64,000 nucleotides of DNA from Streptomyces cupreus (GCF_014257025.1 NZ_JACMSF010000025.1:49364-113363); one strand, 5' to 3'. Numbered from the stretch's first letter, positions 18,815 through 27,519 are shown. A program made the numbers and translations. The notes: generated from the sequence alone by a model not told the origin.

Positions 18815-20566
18815 TCAGGACCGCGGCGCAAGCGGCGAGCGCAGGCTCCGGCCCACGACGGGCCAGGTGGCGACGGTGTGCTTGAACTTCTCGCCGAGGC
18901 CCACCTCGTCCGGCGACCGGCGCTTCTTGCCGAGCAGGGCGAGGCCCTCGGCCACGAGAGGGCCGATCTCGGAGGGCGCGTCGTTGCGCGCCCATCGCCC
19001 GGTTCCGGCGCCCTTGCGCGGGAGGCCGTCGAACCAGCGGTTGGACGTGTCCGTGAGACCCAAGGCCGGCGGCAAGAAGTCCGCCCTGTGCAGGGCGGCG
19101 AGAATGTTGCCGGCCGCGGTGCCGCTGTCCTGCCCGCCCTCCTGCGCGAACTGCACCTGCCCGCTCACGTACGCGAGCAGCTCCCGCAGCGGCGGGTAGT
19201 CGGGGATTGCGCCGTCGCGCGCCAGCCCCTCCAGCCGGGCCAGGCTGGCGACGTCGTACGAGTCCAGGAAGTGCGCGTACGCGGTGCCGATCTCGAACGT
19301 GGCGAGGATCTGACCGAGCGACCAGACGCGCAACCAGGTGTCCCACAGGCGGAAGTCGGAGAACGACGTGTAGGCGTCGGCGGCCAGGGCGTCGTTGTTC
19401 CTGAGCAGCCCCAACTCCAGCTCCTCGACGTCCGTGAAGCGCTCGGCCGAGAAGTCGTCCTCCTTCAGCGCCTCCAGCAGCCGCCACGCGAGAGCATTGA
19501 TGATCTCGAACGAGTTACTCAGGCCGTGGGAGAACAGCGCGTCCACGAAGCCGGCGGCGTGCGAGGTGAGGCACCAGCGCTCGCCCACGGTCTTCGCCGA
19601 GGAGTACTGCTGCCGGCCCGTGCGTACCCAGGGGCGGACGGCGACGGCGTCCGTGAACTGGCTGCGGATGTCCGGGAAGCGGCTGATGAAGGAGCGGAAC
19701 TCCTCCTCCGGTGTGCCGTCGAAGTCGGGATGGACCCGCGGGTCGACGTTGAGCCCGACGCTGACCAGCGGGTTGGTGGTGCGGGCGTGGTTGTTGAACG
19801 GGATCACCCACATCCAACCGCCCTCGAAGACGTGGTGCAGGGTGCCCTGGCTCCACTTCGTCGGGTGGCCGTGCGCGACCCGCGACAGCAGATCGTCGTA
19901 CGCCGTCACGTTCATCATGTGCGTGAACAGCGAGCGCGAGTGGTGCCGCATGACCGGCGCCTCATCGCGCGGGGCGAGCTTCGACGCCAACGGGGAGCGG
20001 GAGCCGCTCGTGTCCATGATGTAGCGGGCCCGGTAGGCGATGCCGCGCTCGTCCGTGAGTGTGCCGCCCTGCGCGTCGAAGTCGACGTCCACGATCCTCG
20101 TCCGCTGGCGGATCTTGGCGCCGTACTTCACGGCCACGTTGAGCATCCAGGCGTCGATGTCCTGGCGGAAGAAGTGGTTCCCGACGGGGGCAGTCCGCGG
20201 GACAGGGAACTGGTGGCACTCTTCGAGACGCTGGCGCTCACCCTCACGGTGGTACAGGAATCCGAGATTCTTCCTGATGCCCGAGGTCGTGGCGATCTTT
20301 CCATGGACATTCTCGAACGTGGTGAGGTACTTGATCTCCGGCACGTCGTAGCGCTCGCTCACGAGCCGCATCAGCATCGACGTGTACGGGGTCGTCGACT
20401 CCCCGATGGCGAAGCGCGGATGGGTACCGGCATCGATGACGAGGACGCTCGCGCCGCCACGCGCCAGAACTGCCGCCAGAGCGGTCCCGGCGAGCCCGGA
20501 TCCGAGAATCGCCACATCGATGTCGGGCCGCTCGGCCGACCTTGCGGACTTGGTCACTTGGGGCAT
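18815..20566 (-). CDS. Flavin-dependent oxidoreductase, tryptophan-halogenase superfamily (first gene of pair)
   Basis: Paralogue of the next gene, 583 residues. Start ATG 20566 (MPQVTKSARSAERPDIDVAI) is preceded by GGAGGGATTC; a longer frame upstream lacks a site. It has GSGLAGTALA, FAIGESTTPYTS, the intact halogenase-type signature GWMWVIPFNN, and GERWCLTSHAAGFVDALFSH for FAD. The C-terminal extension of about 100 residues ends VGRSLRSPLAPRS. Both proteins share block order throughout, pointing to tandem duplication followed by divergence and perhaps a heteromeric enzyme. No carrier protein, flavin reductase or other pathway gene adjoins them. Confidence 0.8.
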   Translation of the reverse strand: MPQVTKSARSAERPDIDVAILGSGLAGTALAAVLARGGASVLVIDAGTHPRFAIGESTTPYTSMLMRLVSERYDVPEIKYLTTFENVHGKIATTSGIRKNLGFLYHREGERQRLEECHQFPVPRTAPVGNHFFRQDIDAWMLNVAVKYGAKIRQRTRIVDVDFDAQGGTLTDERGIAYRARYIMDTSGSRSPLASKLAPRDEAPVMRHHSRSLFTHMMNVTAYDDLLSRVAHGHPTKWSQGTLHHVFEGGWMWVIPFNNHARTTNPLVSVGLNVDPRVHPDFDGTPEEEFRSFISRFPDIRSQFTDAVAVRPWVRTGRQQYSSAKTVGERWCLTSHAAGFVDALFSHGLSNSFEIINALAWRLLEALKEDDFSAERFTDVEELELGLLRNNDALAADAYTSFSDFRLWDTWLRVWSLGQILATFEIGTAYAHFLDSYDVASLARLEGLARDGAIPDYPPLRELLAYVSGQVQFAQEGGQDSGTAAGNILAALHRADFLPPALGLTDTSNRWFDGLPRKGAGTGRWARNDAPSEIGPLVAEGLALLGKKRRSPDEVGLGEKFKHTVATWPVVGRSLRSPLAPRS

Positions 20567-20843
20567 GAATCCCTCCGGAACTCGGACCGGCTCAGCTGGG
20601 TCCGACCGTCCGCAACCGGGCTCGCAGCGGCCTCGAAAACGAGCGGACGCCCTGTCCGTCAAGTCGGCTTCCCGTCCAGTGCTGCAGCCGAGGGCGAGGT
20701 CTGCCCAAACGGGACACCGTGACGAGCCCCTGCCATCCACGGACAGCGGCACGGCCAGGAAGGGGGCCACCGAGCAGGGCGATTGCAGTGCCGGAGCGGC
20801 CGGGCCTGCCGGGGGCTGGAGGAAACGGATGCTGAGCCTGCCG
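20567..20843. other. Leader and promoter region of the flavoenzyme pair
   Basis: About 280 bases with no supported gene, between the flavoenzyme operon start and the end of the hypothetical pair. It presumably contains the operon promoter. I see no clear operator dyad. Confidence 0.35.
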
Positions 20844-21113
20844 CTACCAGTCTCGGACGGACTCCACTCCGGAGATGAGGCTGTCGCGGGCGTCTTCGCG
20901 GACGGGGCCGTGGGGTACTTCGGCCTCGTTCACGCTGTGGTCGAGGGCGGCGAAGAGTTCTTCGCGCTCGACGGTCTCGAAGAAGCCGGGTCGGCGGTCA
21001 AGCTGGTCGCATGCTTCACCGTAGGCGCGCCCGATTTCCTCCATGCGTGTCGATCGGACACCTGCGGGTTCTTCGGCGAACACCTGAAGGATCGCCTTCC
21101 GTGTGCGCGTCAC
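20844..21113 (-). CDS. Hypothetical protein, coupled to the upstream gene
   Basis: 89-residue soluble, acidic protein starting ATG 21113 (MTRTRKAILQVFAEEPAGVR), whose start overlaps the stop of the upstream gene as ATGA. No domain recognised; it is mostly helical by composition, with EEIGRAYGEACDQLDR in the middle. The two genes form a two-cistron unit. The small size and overlap would suit a toxin-antitoxin or chaperone-client arrangement, but no motif supports that. Confidence 0.55.
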   Translation of the reverse strand: MTRTRKAILQVFAEEPAGVRSTRMEEIGRAYGEACDQLDRRPGFFETVEREELFAALDHSVNEAEVPHGPVREDARDSLISGVESVRDW

Positions 21114-21583
21114 CGCTCATCGACGGATCCCTGCCGGGCAAGGAACTCCTCGAACGCCGCCTTCTGCTTCGGATCCATGAAGCCTTGGCGGACATCGCGG
21201 GCCTTCGTCTGCAGCCAGTGCGCCTCGTCGGGGTCCAGTAGCTCGGCGACTACCACGCCGTCACGGGCAACCGCTGTGCGCCCTCCTACGCGACGACGAA
21301 AGAGCGTGAACGCGCCGAATTCCGTTGGATGGGCCAGTTCTGGCTCCTGCGCCACAGCCCGGTTCTCTCCCCCAGCGGCACTGTTCGGGGAGGCGGTGGG
21401 GGCCCAATGCTCCCAGAGCGCCAGCGTGGCCGCGGGCACCAGCACTGCGCGTTCCCCCTCTGCACGCCCCTCCCACACGAACGTGACCGTGACTGGCTCG
21501 CCGACGGCCTCGGCCAACCCGAGCACCCTCTCCACCTCATCATTGATCGGGTAATCCACCACGACCTCGATCTGAATGCCCAT
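21110..21583 (-). CDS. Hypothetical protein, first gene of a two-cistron unit
   Basis: 157 residues from ATG 21583 (MGIQIEVVVDYPINDEVERV); the longer upstream frame has unlikely composition. The first half is beta-rich (VTVTFVWEGRAEGERAVLVP) and the second half helical (DPDEAHWLQTKARDVRQGFM, KQKAAFEEFLARQ). No family recognised. It overlaps the downstream 89-residue gene by four bases and may fold with it. Upstream is a divergent lipoprotein gene. Confidence 0.55.
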   Translation of the reverse strand: MGIQIEVVVDYPINDEVERVLGLAEAVGEPVTVTFVWEGRAEGERAVLVPAATLALWEHWAPTASPNSAAGGENRAVAQEPELAHPTEFGAFTLFRRRVGGRTAVARDGVVVAELLDPDEAHWLQTKARDVRQGFMDPKQKAAFEEFLARQGSVDER

Positions 21584-21818
21584 GACGCCTGAGACTACTG
21601 GCCGCCTCAGACTCGCCGGCCCAAAGTCCCTGTGCCTCGACGTCCACGGCGCACCAGGTCGACCGTCCGATACCGGTGATTTCACCGACTGAGCGCCTTT
21701 CCGAGGCAACACTGCGATGGAGAGCAGGTAACGGAAAGTCACAGAACGGCCACACCTCTACAGCTCCACCCCAACCAGCGCGATGATGCCCGTCCGCAAC
21801 TGTGCTCAAAGGGGAACC

Positions 21819-22226
21819 ATGCGCATCCGCACTGCCGCTGTCACCGCCGTCGCGCTCACCTTCGCGCTCACCGCCTGCTCCAGCGACACCGACCAGCCCA
21901 GCTCCGAGCCGGAAGCCGGCGCGAGTGAGGTCTCTCAGAAGGACACGGACGACGCTCTTGCCGCCGCCGGCATCCCACCCGCGCCGACCGGCGCCGACCG
22001 GCAGGCCCTCCTCGATGCCCTGGCATCCGCTGCCCCGGACGTCGTGCGGTACGAGGACGAGGCGATCGACGCAGCCCGCAATCAGTGCTCGGCGATCAAT
22101 GGTGACGCAGGCATGCTCGACTACCTCGCCGCGCAGCGCTTCACGTACAAGGACGTGACGACTACGCAAGAGCAGGCAGCGAAGATCAACGAGGCATTGA
22201 AGTCCTCTGGCTTCTGCAAGATCTGA
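21819..22226 (+). CDS. Small secreted lipoprotein, DUF732-like
   Basis: 135 residues from ATG 21819 with AAAGGGGAACC before it. The signal peptide MRIRTAAVTAVALTFALTAC ends in a lipobox (LTAC), so it should be lipid-anchored outside the membrane. After an acidic linker, the mature domain contains ADRQALLDALASAAPDVVRY, DAARNQCSAI and a terminal SSGFCKI. The Cys pair and the helical layout recall DUF732 proteins of actinobacteria, by eye only. Role unknown. Confidence 0.7.
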   Translation: MRIRTAAVTAVALTFALTACSSDTDQPSSEPEAGASEVSQKDTDDALAAAGIPPAPTGADRQALLDALASAAPDVVRYEDEAIDAARNQCSAINGDAGMLDYLAAQRFTYKDVTTTQEQAAKINEALKSSGFCKI

Positions 22227-22536
22227 CGCATGATCCTCCTTTCCGGCAGGGCGTTGATACGGCAGACCAGGGGATGCTTCCAGGCGCCCACGCAGCGGGC
22301 GCCAGGCTTCGCCCGGCACGGACATAACGGGGGCGGCAAGGGACCCGGTGATCGCGCCGACGATCGCCTCCTGCGTTTCGCGCACCTGCTGGTGAAGCCG
22401 CAGTATTCGAGAAGTGCGCTGTTCCCCTTGAGGTCGATGCTGTCTGCGATGGTTGGTGGTCGAGGTTGCCGTCGGCGCACGTGCGGAGAAGGCTGTCGGC
22501 CAGCCTTTGCCACTGGCGTTCGGCGAGGCATCGCGG
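22227..22536. other. Gene-free stretch
   Basis: Minus-strand frames here (for example LHQQVRETQEAIVGAITG) have some coding character but no recognisable family and no start. Probably the trailing remnant of a lost gene. Confidence 0.3.
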
Positions 22537-23280
22537 CTATCCGGATTGTGGTCGCATGAGCTTGAGATCTTCGCCCCATGCGTCGAGCACCTCGCTGTGT
22601 CCGGCTTGTCGAGCCGCGGCCTCGACAAGCGTGAAGAGGTGTCGTTGCAGGGATACGTCGCCTGTTGCCGAGATGCGGTCCACGGCACGAAGCAGCACGT
22701 CAGTGTTCCAGCCCTGAAGTGGGTGTCGGGCCAGCTCCCACTCCAGGTACTTGTTGTAGGGGCGGGGCCGACGGTCCAGAGCGAAGAGCAACTCAAGCAG
22801 GAACCGCACACTGTCGGCGGCGTCGAGGCGCGCGGCGAGAGCCTGGCCGTCCCGATGGTTTTTGACGGAGCGGTAGAGAGAGTTGGCATAGGCATCGAGC
22901 CAGCCGCTGGCATCCTGGAACGCCTCATCGGCACTCAGCCGCGCCTTGTCGGCGAGGATCCGGGCGATGCCTCCGTCGAGCCGGTCGAGCACGATCCGGC
23001 CACGGGCGAGGGCGTAACGCTCGAAACCGGGCATGCCGGCTGCGCGGAACTCGGCGAGCGTGACGATGACGAGGTCGAGCTCGGCGGTGCGGTGTCCTGC
23101 GAACCGGGTGAGACTCGTTGTGGCGTCATCTGCCAGAACCACATACAGATCGTGGTCGGAGTGCCGGGTGATCAGGCCGTCGTGAGCCCGGGAACCTTTG
23201 AGGACGAGGCCGACGACGGCCGTATCAGCGGCGGCGAGGTCGACAAAAGCGTCGTAAGTGAGGGGTTGCTGAGCAGTCAT
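22537..23280 (-). CDS. Nucleotidyltransferase-fold protein (aminoglycoside-adenylyltransferase-like)
   Basis: 247 residues from ATG 23280 (MTAQQPLTYDAFVDLAAADT). The polymerase-beta-type nucleotidyltransferase motif is clear: LKGSRAHDGLITRHSDHDLY, with the GS and the D-x-D metal ligands, and a third carboxylate likely in AELDLVIVT. A helical C-terminal domain follows (SVKNHRDGQALAARLDAADS, YNKYLEWELARHPL), as in ANT-type or DUF4037-like enzymes. Family members transfer AMP to antibiotics, proteins or RNA; here the substrate is unknown. It stands alone next to mobile debris, so it may be a cargo resistance gene. Confidence 0.75.
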   Translation of the reverse strand: MTAQQPLTYDAFVDLAAADTAVVGLVLKGSRAHDGLITRHSDHDLYVVLADDATTSLTRFAGHRTAELDLVIVTLAEFRAAGMPGFERYALARGRIVLDRLDGGIARILADKARLSADEAFQDASGWLDAYANSLYRSVKNHRDGQALAARLDAADSVRFLLELLFALDRRPRPYNKYLEWELARHPLQGWNTDVLLRAVDRISATGDVSLQRHLFTLVEAAARQAGHSEVLDAWGEDLKLMRPQSG

Positions 23281-23476
23281 GGTGTGAATCTCCGGTGGTG
23301 TAATCGCGGGAACGCCTGCCGGGGCGGCCCCTCAACGGGGCGCCCTGCATCGTCTGCGGTTGCACGCGGCCACCGCCCGGAAGATCAACGCACATTCGAA
23401 CTCTAACGCCCGGCTCGGTGTGGAGCAGGGCATTCGAAGAGACCTTGGGATGGCGGTTCCCGGTTGGTCTCTCCGT

Positions 23477-23715
23477 TAAGTCCGGCGGGCGGCGAGGCAG
23501 TCGGACCAGCTGTCGCCTGCGAGCGGGCCCAGCGGGCGGCGGTGACGGGCTGATGCCGACGAGGTCGGAGATCACGATGGGTGGCAGGTCGGCGAGGGCT
23601 TCCATCATGGCGGCGTTGCGCGCTGCGCGGGCTGGCAGGTCGTGGCGCTTCATCGTGTCTCCGAGGCCCACGGGGTTGCGGGTGTCGGCGTACACCTGAA
23701 CGTGGCCCTGGCAAG
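23477..23715 (-). pseudogene. C-terminal relic of a mobile-element DNA-binding protein (recombinase-like)
   Basis: Reads VQVYADTRNPVGLGDTMKRH then ALADLPPIVISDLVGISPS, and after a one-base shift TAARWAR, and after another GDSWSDCLAARRT with TAA at 23477-23479. The block ISDLVGISPSTAARWA is a helix-turn-helix common at the C-terminus of Streptomyces integrase-like or replicon-borne proteins. Its upstream part was replaced by the ISL3 fragment. Confidence 0.5.
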
Positions 23716-23719
23716 ATTT

Positions 23720-24150
23720 CCGTGAAGCCGGGGTGTGCCACCGTGGCCGGTGACACACCGTCACGGGTAGTGGCGTCGGAGCACGGCTGGGGATGACTCG
23801 GTGGCGGAGCAGCGGGACCCCCGCGCGTCCAGCCATGATCCGCTTCTGGAGCTTCAGATCGGTGATGCGGCCTTCGTTGAAGCCGGAGTTGAACGGGATG
23901 GTGATGCCCTGAACGACTGCGGGCTGGTCTTCGCGGATGGCTTTGGCCAGGCTGGCCAGGGCCGGGAGGCGGGCGGTCGTGAGGTGCTCGAGCCAGTCCG
24001 GCAGCGGGGCGGCGTCGCGGGTGTCGAGCATGGCGGCGAACTGACGCACCAAATCGTGGGTGCGGTCCAGTTCAGCGCAGTGATCGAACAACCGCCGGAG
24101 TGCCTCGGCTGCGTGCAAGTTGCGGCGGGATGGCGCGGTGGTGATCCCCA
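23720..24150 (-). pseudogene. ISL3-family transposase C-terminal fragment
   Basis: Reads LHAAEALRRLFDHCAELDRT then PDWLEHLTTARLPALASLAK and VVQGITIPFNSGFNEGRITD, continuing LKLQKRIMAGRAGVPLLRHR. This is the last third of an ISL3 transposase of a different subgroup from the copy at 2.1 kb. The right-end sequence near 23715 abuts the recombinase-like relic, marking an insertion into it. Confidence 0.65.
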
Positions 24151-24169
24151 GCGGCCGGAGAGGGCCCGG

Positions 24170-24720
24170 CTCGGGTCCTGTGTGCTGGGCAGGGCTGGTG
24201 GGTGCACGGTGATCTCGATGGCGGTGATCGGGGTGCTGTCGGGTGGACGTCGGTCGCGGTTCCAGATGTTGTAGCTGGAGGTTCCGCACTTGACGATGCG
24301 GGCGGACAGTCGCATCCGGCGCCCGGGCAGCAGCGTGTGCAGGACGCGGGCGCCGATGTGTCCCACCAGGTCGGAGCGGCTGCTCGGCCCTGAGGCCGCG
24401 GTTGCTCCGACCATGCTGACCACCGTGTCGCGGGCGGCTTCCAGAGCGACGATGAAGCCGGCTCGGTCGGGATCGCAGCCGGGCAGTGTCTCCACCGCGG
24501 TCACCATGACCGAGCGTAGGGACTGGTAGAGGGTGAGCAGTCCCCATATCTCCTGGTTGAGACCCACCGGGTCCTTCGAACGTAGAACTCGGCCTTTGAG
24601 CAGGGTGTGACGGAGCGCCAGGTAGGTGATCTCGATTTCCCAGCGCTCGTGGTAGAGACGCACCAGGTGGTCGGCGGGATCGGTGCGGTCCAAACGCGTT
24701 GTTCTCCTCGCATTCGGCAT
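24170..24720 (-). pseudogene. IS4-family transposase C-terminal fragment
   Basis: Reads DHLVRLYHERWEIEITYLAL then RHTLLKGRVLRSKDPVGLNQ and MRLSARIVKCGTSSYNIWNR. The YHERWEIE block carries the last catalytic Glu of IS4 enzymes (Y-x2-R-x3-E-x6-K). The N-terminal part with the two Asp residues is missing. It abuts the ISL3 fragment, so two elements are nested or fused. Confidence 0.7.
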
Positions 24721-24785
24721 CGAACCGCGGGCCCGGCTCGTCGACCGGGGCGAGGAACAGCGCGGTGAGTGGGTGGAGCGCACGG

Positions 24786-25322
24786 TCAGCGTGGGATCAG
24801 CGAGCCCTCTCCCGTGACCGTCAGGCGTGCCTGGTGGCCGCCCGGCGAGCAGTTGCGGCCGTTGGGATAGGTAGGCTTCGCGGTGACACTGATCTGTCGG
24901 TCGAGCACGGTGGCGCCCCGCTGGTTCTTGAATACCAGCGTGACGTGTATCGGCGTTCCTGGGAGGTCACGTACGACCGCGAAGCCAGGCCAGACAAAGG
25001 GCTCAGGGGTTTGGGGGGTCCTCGCTGCCGGGCTTTCTGCGGCGGTAGCGGATTCCGTGGTCATCACGGGGTTCCCTGGGGTCGCCGGTTCATCCGACCA
25101 GGTCTCCCGCAGCTGCAATGTGCGCTTCCGGCATGTGCCGTCCCAGCAGGCCGTAAGGGTCGCGTCGGCCACCTTGTTCGCGAGTGTCGGGTGGACCTCG
25201 ACCCGGATTCCGGCGGGCGCGTCCATCAGGGTGCAGGGATGGGTGTCTCTCGCAAAACCCGCGCACGCGGTCAGCAGCGCCAGAGACGCCAGGGGTACCG
25301 CCAATCCGGCGTTCTGTCTCAC
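24786..25322 (-). CDS. Secreted lipoprotein of unknown function
   Basis: 178 residues from GTG 25322, with GAGGAG about nine bases upstream. Signal peptide VRQNAGLAVPLASLALLTAC with lipobox LTAC. The mature part has two Cys-bearing loops (HPCTLMDAPAGIRVEV, TLTACWDGTCRKRTL) and ends with a beta-rich domain: VTLVFKNQRGATVLDRQISV and GRNCSPGGHQARLTVTGEGS. No family recognised; probably an anchored extracellular beta-sandwich. Adjacent to IS4 debris downstream and the inverted-repeat scar upstream. Confidence 0.7.
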   Translation of the reverse strand: MRQNAGLAVPLASLALLTACAGFARDTHPCTLMDAPAGIRVEVHPTLANKVADATLTACWDGTCRKRTLQLRETWSDEPATPGNPVMTTESATAAESPAARTPQTPEPFVWPGFAVVRDLPGTPIHVTLVFKNQRGATVLDRQISVTAKPTYPNGRNCSPGGHQARLTVTGEGSLIPR

Positions 25323-25394
25323 GCTGGCTCCTCGGCAACCGTCCGCGTCTTGATCATGGCCACTCATGCTCGCACGGCAACTGCACCACGCCGA

Positions 25395-25447
25395 TCGACC
25401 TGGACCGTCGCGTGCCATCCCCTTCCTTCTTGCTGAGTCAGGGCCGC
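25395..25447 (-). repeat. 53-base inverted repeat, copy 2 (partner 7886-7938)
   Basis: Exact reverse-complement copy of 7886-7938; lies 50 bases downstream of the amine oxidase stop. Recombination between the copies could invert the 17.5 kb in between. Confidence 0.85.
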
Positions 25448-25497
25448 GCGGGGTTGTTGTCGTGGGGCTGGTGGGTTGCGTGTCGGGGGGGGTGAGA

Positions 25498-26868
25498 TCA
25501 GGAGTGCATACGGCGCAGGGCGTCCATGGCGCCGGCGACGATCTGCTCGTCGGTGTGATGGGCGAGTCTGTGGGCGTAGGCGCCGGCGTTGAAGCCGAGC
25601 AGGACGGGCTTGCCGAAGGCTTTGCGGCCGTTGACCCAGTAGGCCCACAGGCCGGGATCATCGTGGTCGAACCATGCGAGATTGCTGGCGTCGCGGTCCC
25701 AGAACACTTCGTCGAACTCCAGCCACAGCTTGTCCAGGAGCCCGGCGCCCAGGGCATTGATGGCTTCCTGCTTCTCCTCGGGCAGTGCAGGGTTGAAGGC
25801 GATGCGGCCGGCTTTCAGGACGCCGATCGGGACGGTGACCACGCAGTGGTCGGCCGCGATCTTCTCCCCGCCTTTCAGGGTGACCACGGTCTGCCGCGTG
25901 TCGTGGCTGACTGCGGTGACGGTGGCGCCGGTGCGCACCGTGAGGTCGCCCTGGAGGTGCTCGACGAGCGAGTCGTAGCCGTCAGGCAGCAAGACGTCGC
26001 CGCCGCTGCCGCCGGTGCCCTCCTGAAGGGCGGTGATCGCGAGCTGGCCGGGTTCGGCGGCGTACTCCTGGGTGTAGGTTTCGTTGGCCGCCCAGCGCAG
26101 GGCCGCGGAGGGGGCGGCCGGCAGGACATCACCGATCGTGGTGGTGTCCGGGTCGTCGACCTCGTCCAGTTTCTCGCTGTATGGCTTCAGCTCAGCCAGC
26201 GCGGCCTCGTCCTCACCGGAGACGCTGTCATAGTCGAAGGGCAACGCGCGGCCTCCGCTCTGCCGGAGCAGTTCGGTCACCGGGTTGCCTCCTTGCCAGG
26301 AGTGAATCCATGACGCACCCATCTCCGCCGGCACTCCGGCGATCTGCTCGGTCCACACCCGCCCGCCGACCCGGTCGCGACCCTCCAGCACGCTCACCCG
26401 CATCCCAGCCTCCACCAGGGCACGCGCGCATCCCAGACCGGCGAAGCCGGCTCCGATGACGGTGATCGTCTGCTCCGCGCGGGTCGAGGTGAGGATGGCA
26501 CGGGCCGCGCGGCGACCGCTGTCCAGGGCTCCGGCAGTGGTGGCCGGGGCCAGGCTGGAGGCCGCTTCACCCGCAAAGTGCAGCCGCCCACCGACCGAGG
26601 CGGCCAGCCGGGTGCGGGCATCAAGGCCCAGCGGGCTGGGAGCGAGGTACGAGTAAGAGCACAGCGCGAAGGGGTCCGTGGACCACGAGGTCCGCAGGAA
26701 CGACACCGGATCGGGGATGCGGCGCCCGCCGACGCGGGTGCGGGTCCGGGCGGGACGGGACTGTCCCTGGGATGCTCCGCAGCCTGCCACAGCGACCACC
26801 GCCCCGGTCGCGCCGGTCACCGTGAGGAAACCCCGTCGGCTCATCTTCGCGGGCTGACGTTCCGTCAT
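25498..26868 (-). CDS. Flavin amine oxidase with circularly permuted order
   Basis: Predicted FAD-dependent amine oxidase of 456 residues. ATG 26868 starts MTERQPAKMSRRGFLTVTGA, a Tat-type leader (SRRGFL) with a lipobox-like VAGC. Residues about 48-122 hold what is normally the C-terminus of such enzymes: IPDPVSFLRTSWSTDPFALC and HFAGEAASSLAPATTAGALD. Only then comes the FAD-binding start TVIGAGFAGLGCARALVEAG and VLEGRDRVGGRVWTE, and the protein ends at AMDALRRMHS, where relatives continue into the block moved to the front. The frame is clean, so this looks like a stable permuted enzyme, not decay. Substrate unknown; exported to the cell envelope. Confidence 0.78.
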   Translation of the reverse strand: MTERQPAKMSRRGFLTVTGATGAVVAVAGCGASQGQSRPARTRTRVGGRRIPDPVSFLRTSWSTDPFALCSYSYLAPSPLGLDARTRLAASVGGRLHFAGEAASSLAPATTAGALDSGRRAARAILTSTRAEQTITVIGAGFAGLGCARALVEAGMRVSVLEGRDRVGGRVWTEQIAGVPAEMGASWIHSWQGGNPVTELLRQSGGRALPFDYDSVSGEDEAALAELKPYSEKLDEVDDPDTTTIGDVLPAAPSAALRWAANETYTQEYAAEPGQLAITALQEGTGGSGGDVLLPDGYDSLVEHLQGDLTVRTGATVTAVSHDTRQTVVTLKGGEKIAADHCVVTVPIGVLKAGRIAFNPALPEEKQEAINALGAGLLDKLWLEFDEVFWDRDASNLAWFDHDDPGLWAYWVNGRKAFGKPVLLGFNAGAYAHRLAHHTDEQIVAGAMDALRRMHS

Positions 26869-26950
26869 GACCGTCCGTTCCTTGTGCCTTGCGCCTGTAC
26901 GTCAGTTGGACCGCCGTGTTGGATCTGCTCACGCATTTGGACTGCTCCCC

Positions 26951-27088
26951 TCCTTGAAGGACCCCGTTGAGCTCCGCGCTCTCATCGACAACGGCGACTT
27001 CGACGCCTGCTGGGCGTTGCACCTCGCCCGCGAGCACCAACGCCTCTACCCCACCCCCGACCAGCACCACTGCCAACTCACGGCCTGA
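26951..27088 (+). pseudogene. ISKra4-like transposase C-terminal fragment
   Basis: Reads LKDPVELRALIDNGDFDACW then ALHLAREHQRLYP, ending at TGA 27086-27088. The motif LRALxxNGDFDxYWxxHLxxEHxR closes ISKra4-group transposases. Nothing upstream belongs to it. Confidence 0.55.
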
Positions 27089-27099
27089 TCACAAACGTC

Positions 27100-27519
27100 C
27101 CTGCAGAAGAGCTACACCCGTTCCAGTTCGGGATCATGATCTGCGCGCTCAAGTCACGCGGCCGGGACCAGGTGCGGCCGTCGTCGTCGCTGTACTGCCC
27201 GGTCCACGACCGGGGCGGGGTTGCCGTGGCTGTCACCGGCACCGTCGCTGACGACCCGCAGCGGCCCCCAGGTACGGCCGCCGTCCATCGAGCGTTTCAG
27301 CACGATGTCGATGTCCCCCGCATCCCCGCAGGTGCGATGACGGCCCTCGGCGAACGCCAGGAGCGTACCCTGGCCGCTCTGCACGACCGCCGGAATCCGG
27401 AAGCACGCATACCCCGGATCCTGGGACACCTTGAAGATGACCCGCTGCTCGAACAAGGGTGCGTGCGCGAAGCCCCGACGGCATACAGGACCCTTCGATG
27501 TGACTGCCCATCCCGACAA
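27100..27519 (-). pseudogene. Exo-alpha-sialidase relic
   Basis: Minus-strand frame carries FEQRVIFKVSQDPGYACFRI PAVV (the FRIP motif), LAFAEGRHRTCGDAGDIDIV and the Asp-box SMDGGRTWGPL, then GDSHGNPAPVVDR. A large deletion and frameshift follow, after which another frame reads QYSDDDGRTWSRPRDLSAQI. These are the first blocks of a GH33 sialidase, which removes terminal sialic acids (family knowledge). No signal peptide, catalytic Tyr or later Asp boxes remain, so it is dead. Confidence 0.65.

Noticed and set aside
18783..19487. N-terminal extension of the second flavoenzyme to 786 codons
   Set aside because: The extra residues are an alternative frame of the upstream paralogue; the good start with GAGGAG is at 18782.
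18788..20722. 644-codon plus-strand open frame
   Set aside because: Antisense to the first halogenase-superfamily gene, whose motifs and ribosome binding site are convincing.
21540..22934. 464-codon minus-strand open frame
   Set aside because: Crosses antisense of the lipoprotein gene and the nucleotidyltransferase in a wrong frame; no motifs.
23225..24547. 440-codon minus-strand frame as one gene
   Set aside because: Only two parts carry sense (ISL3 C-terminus and an HTH relic); the rest is out-of-frame IS4 and nucleotidyltransferase DNA.
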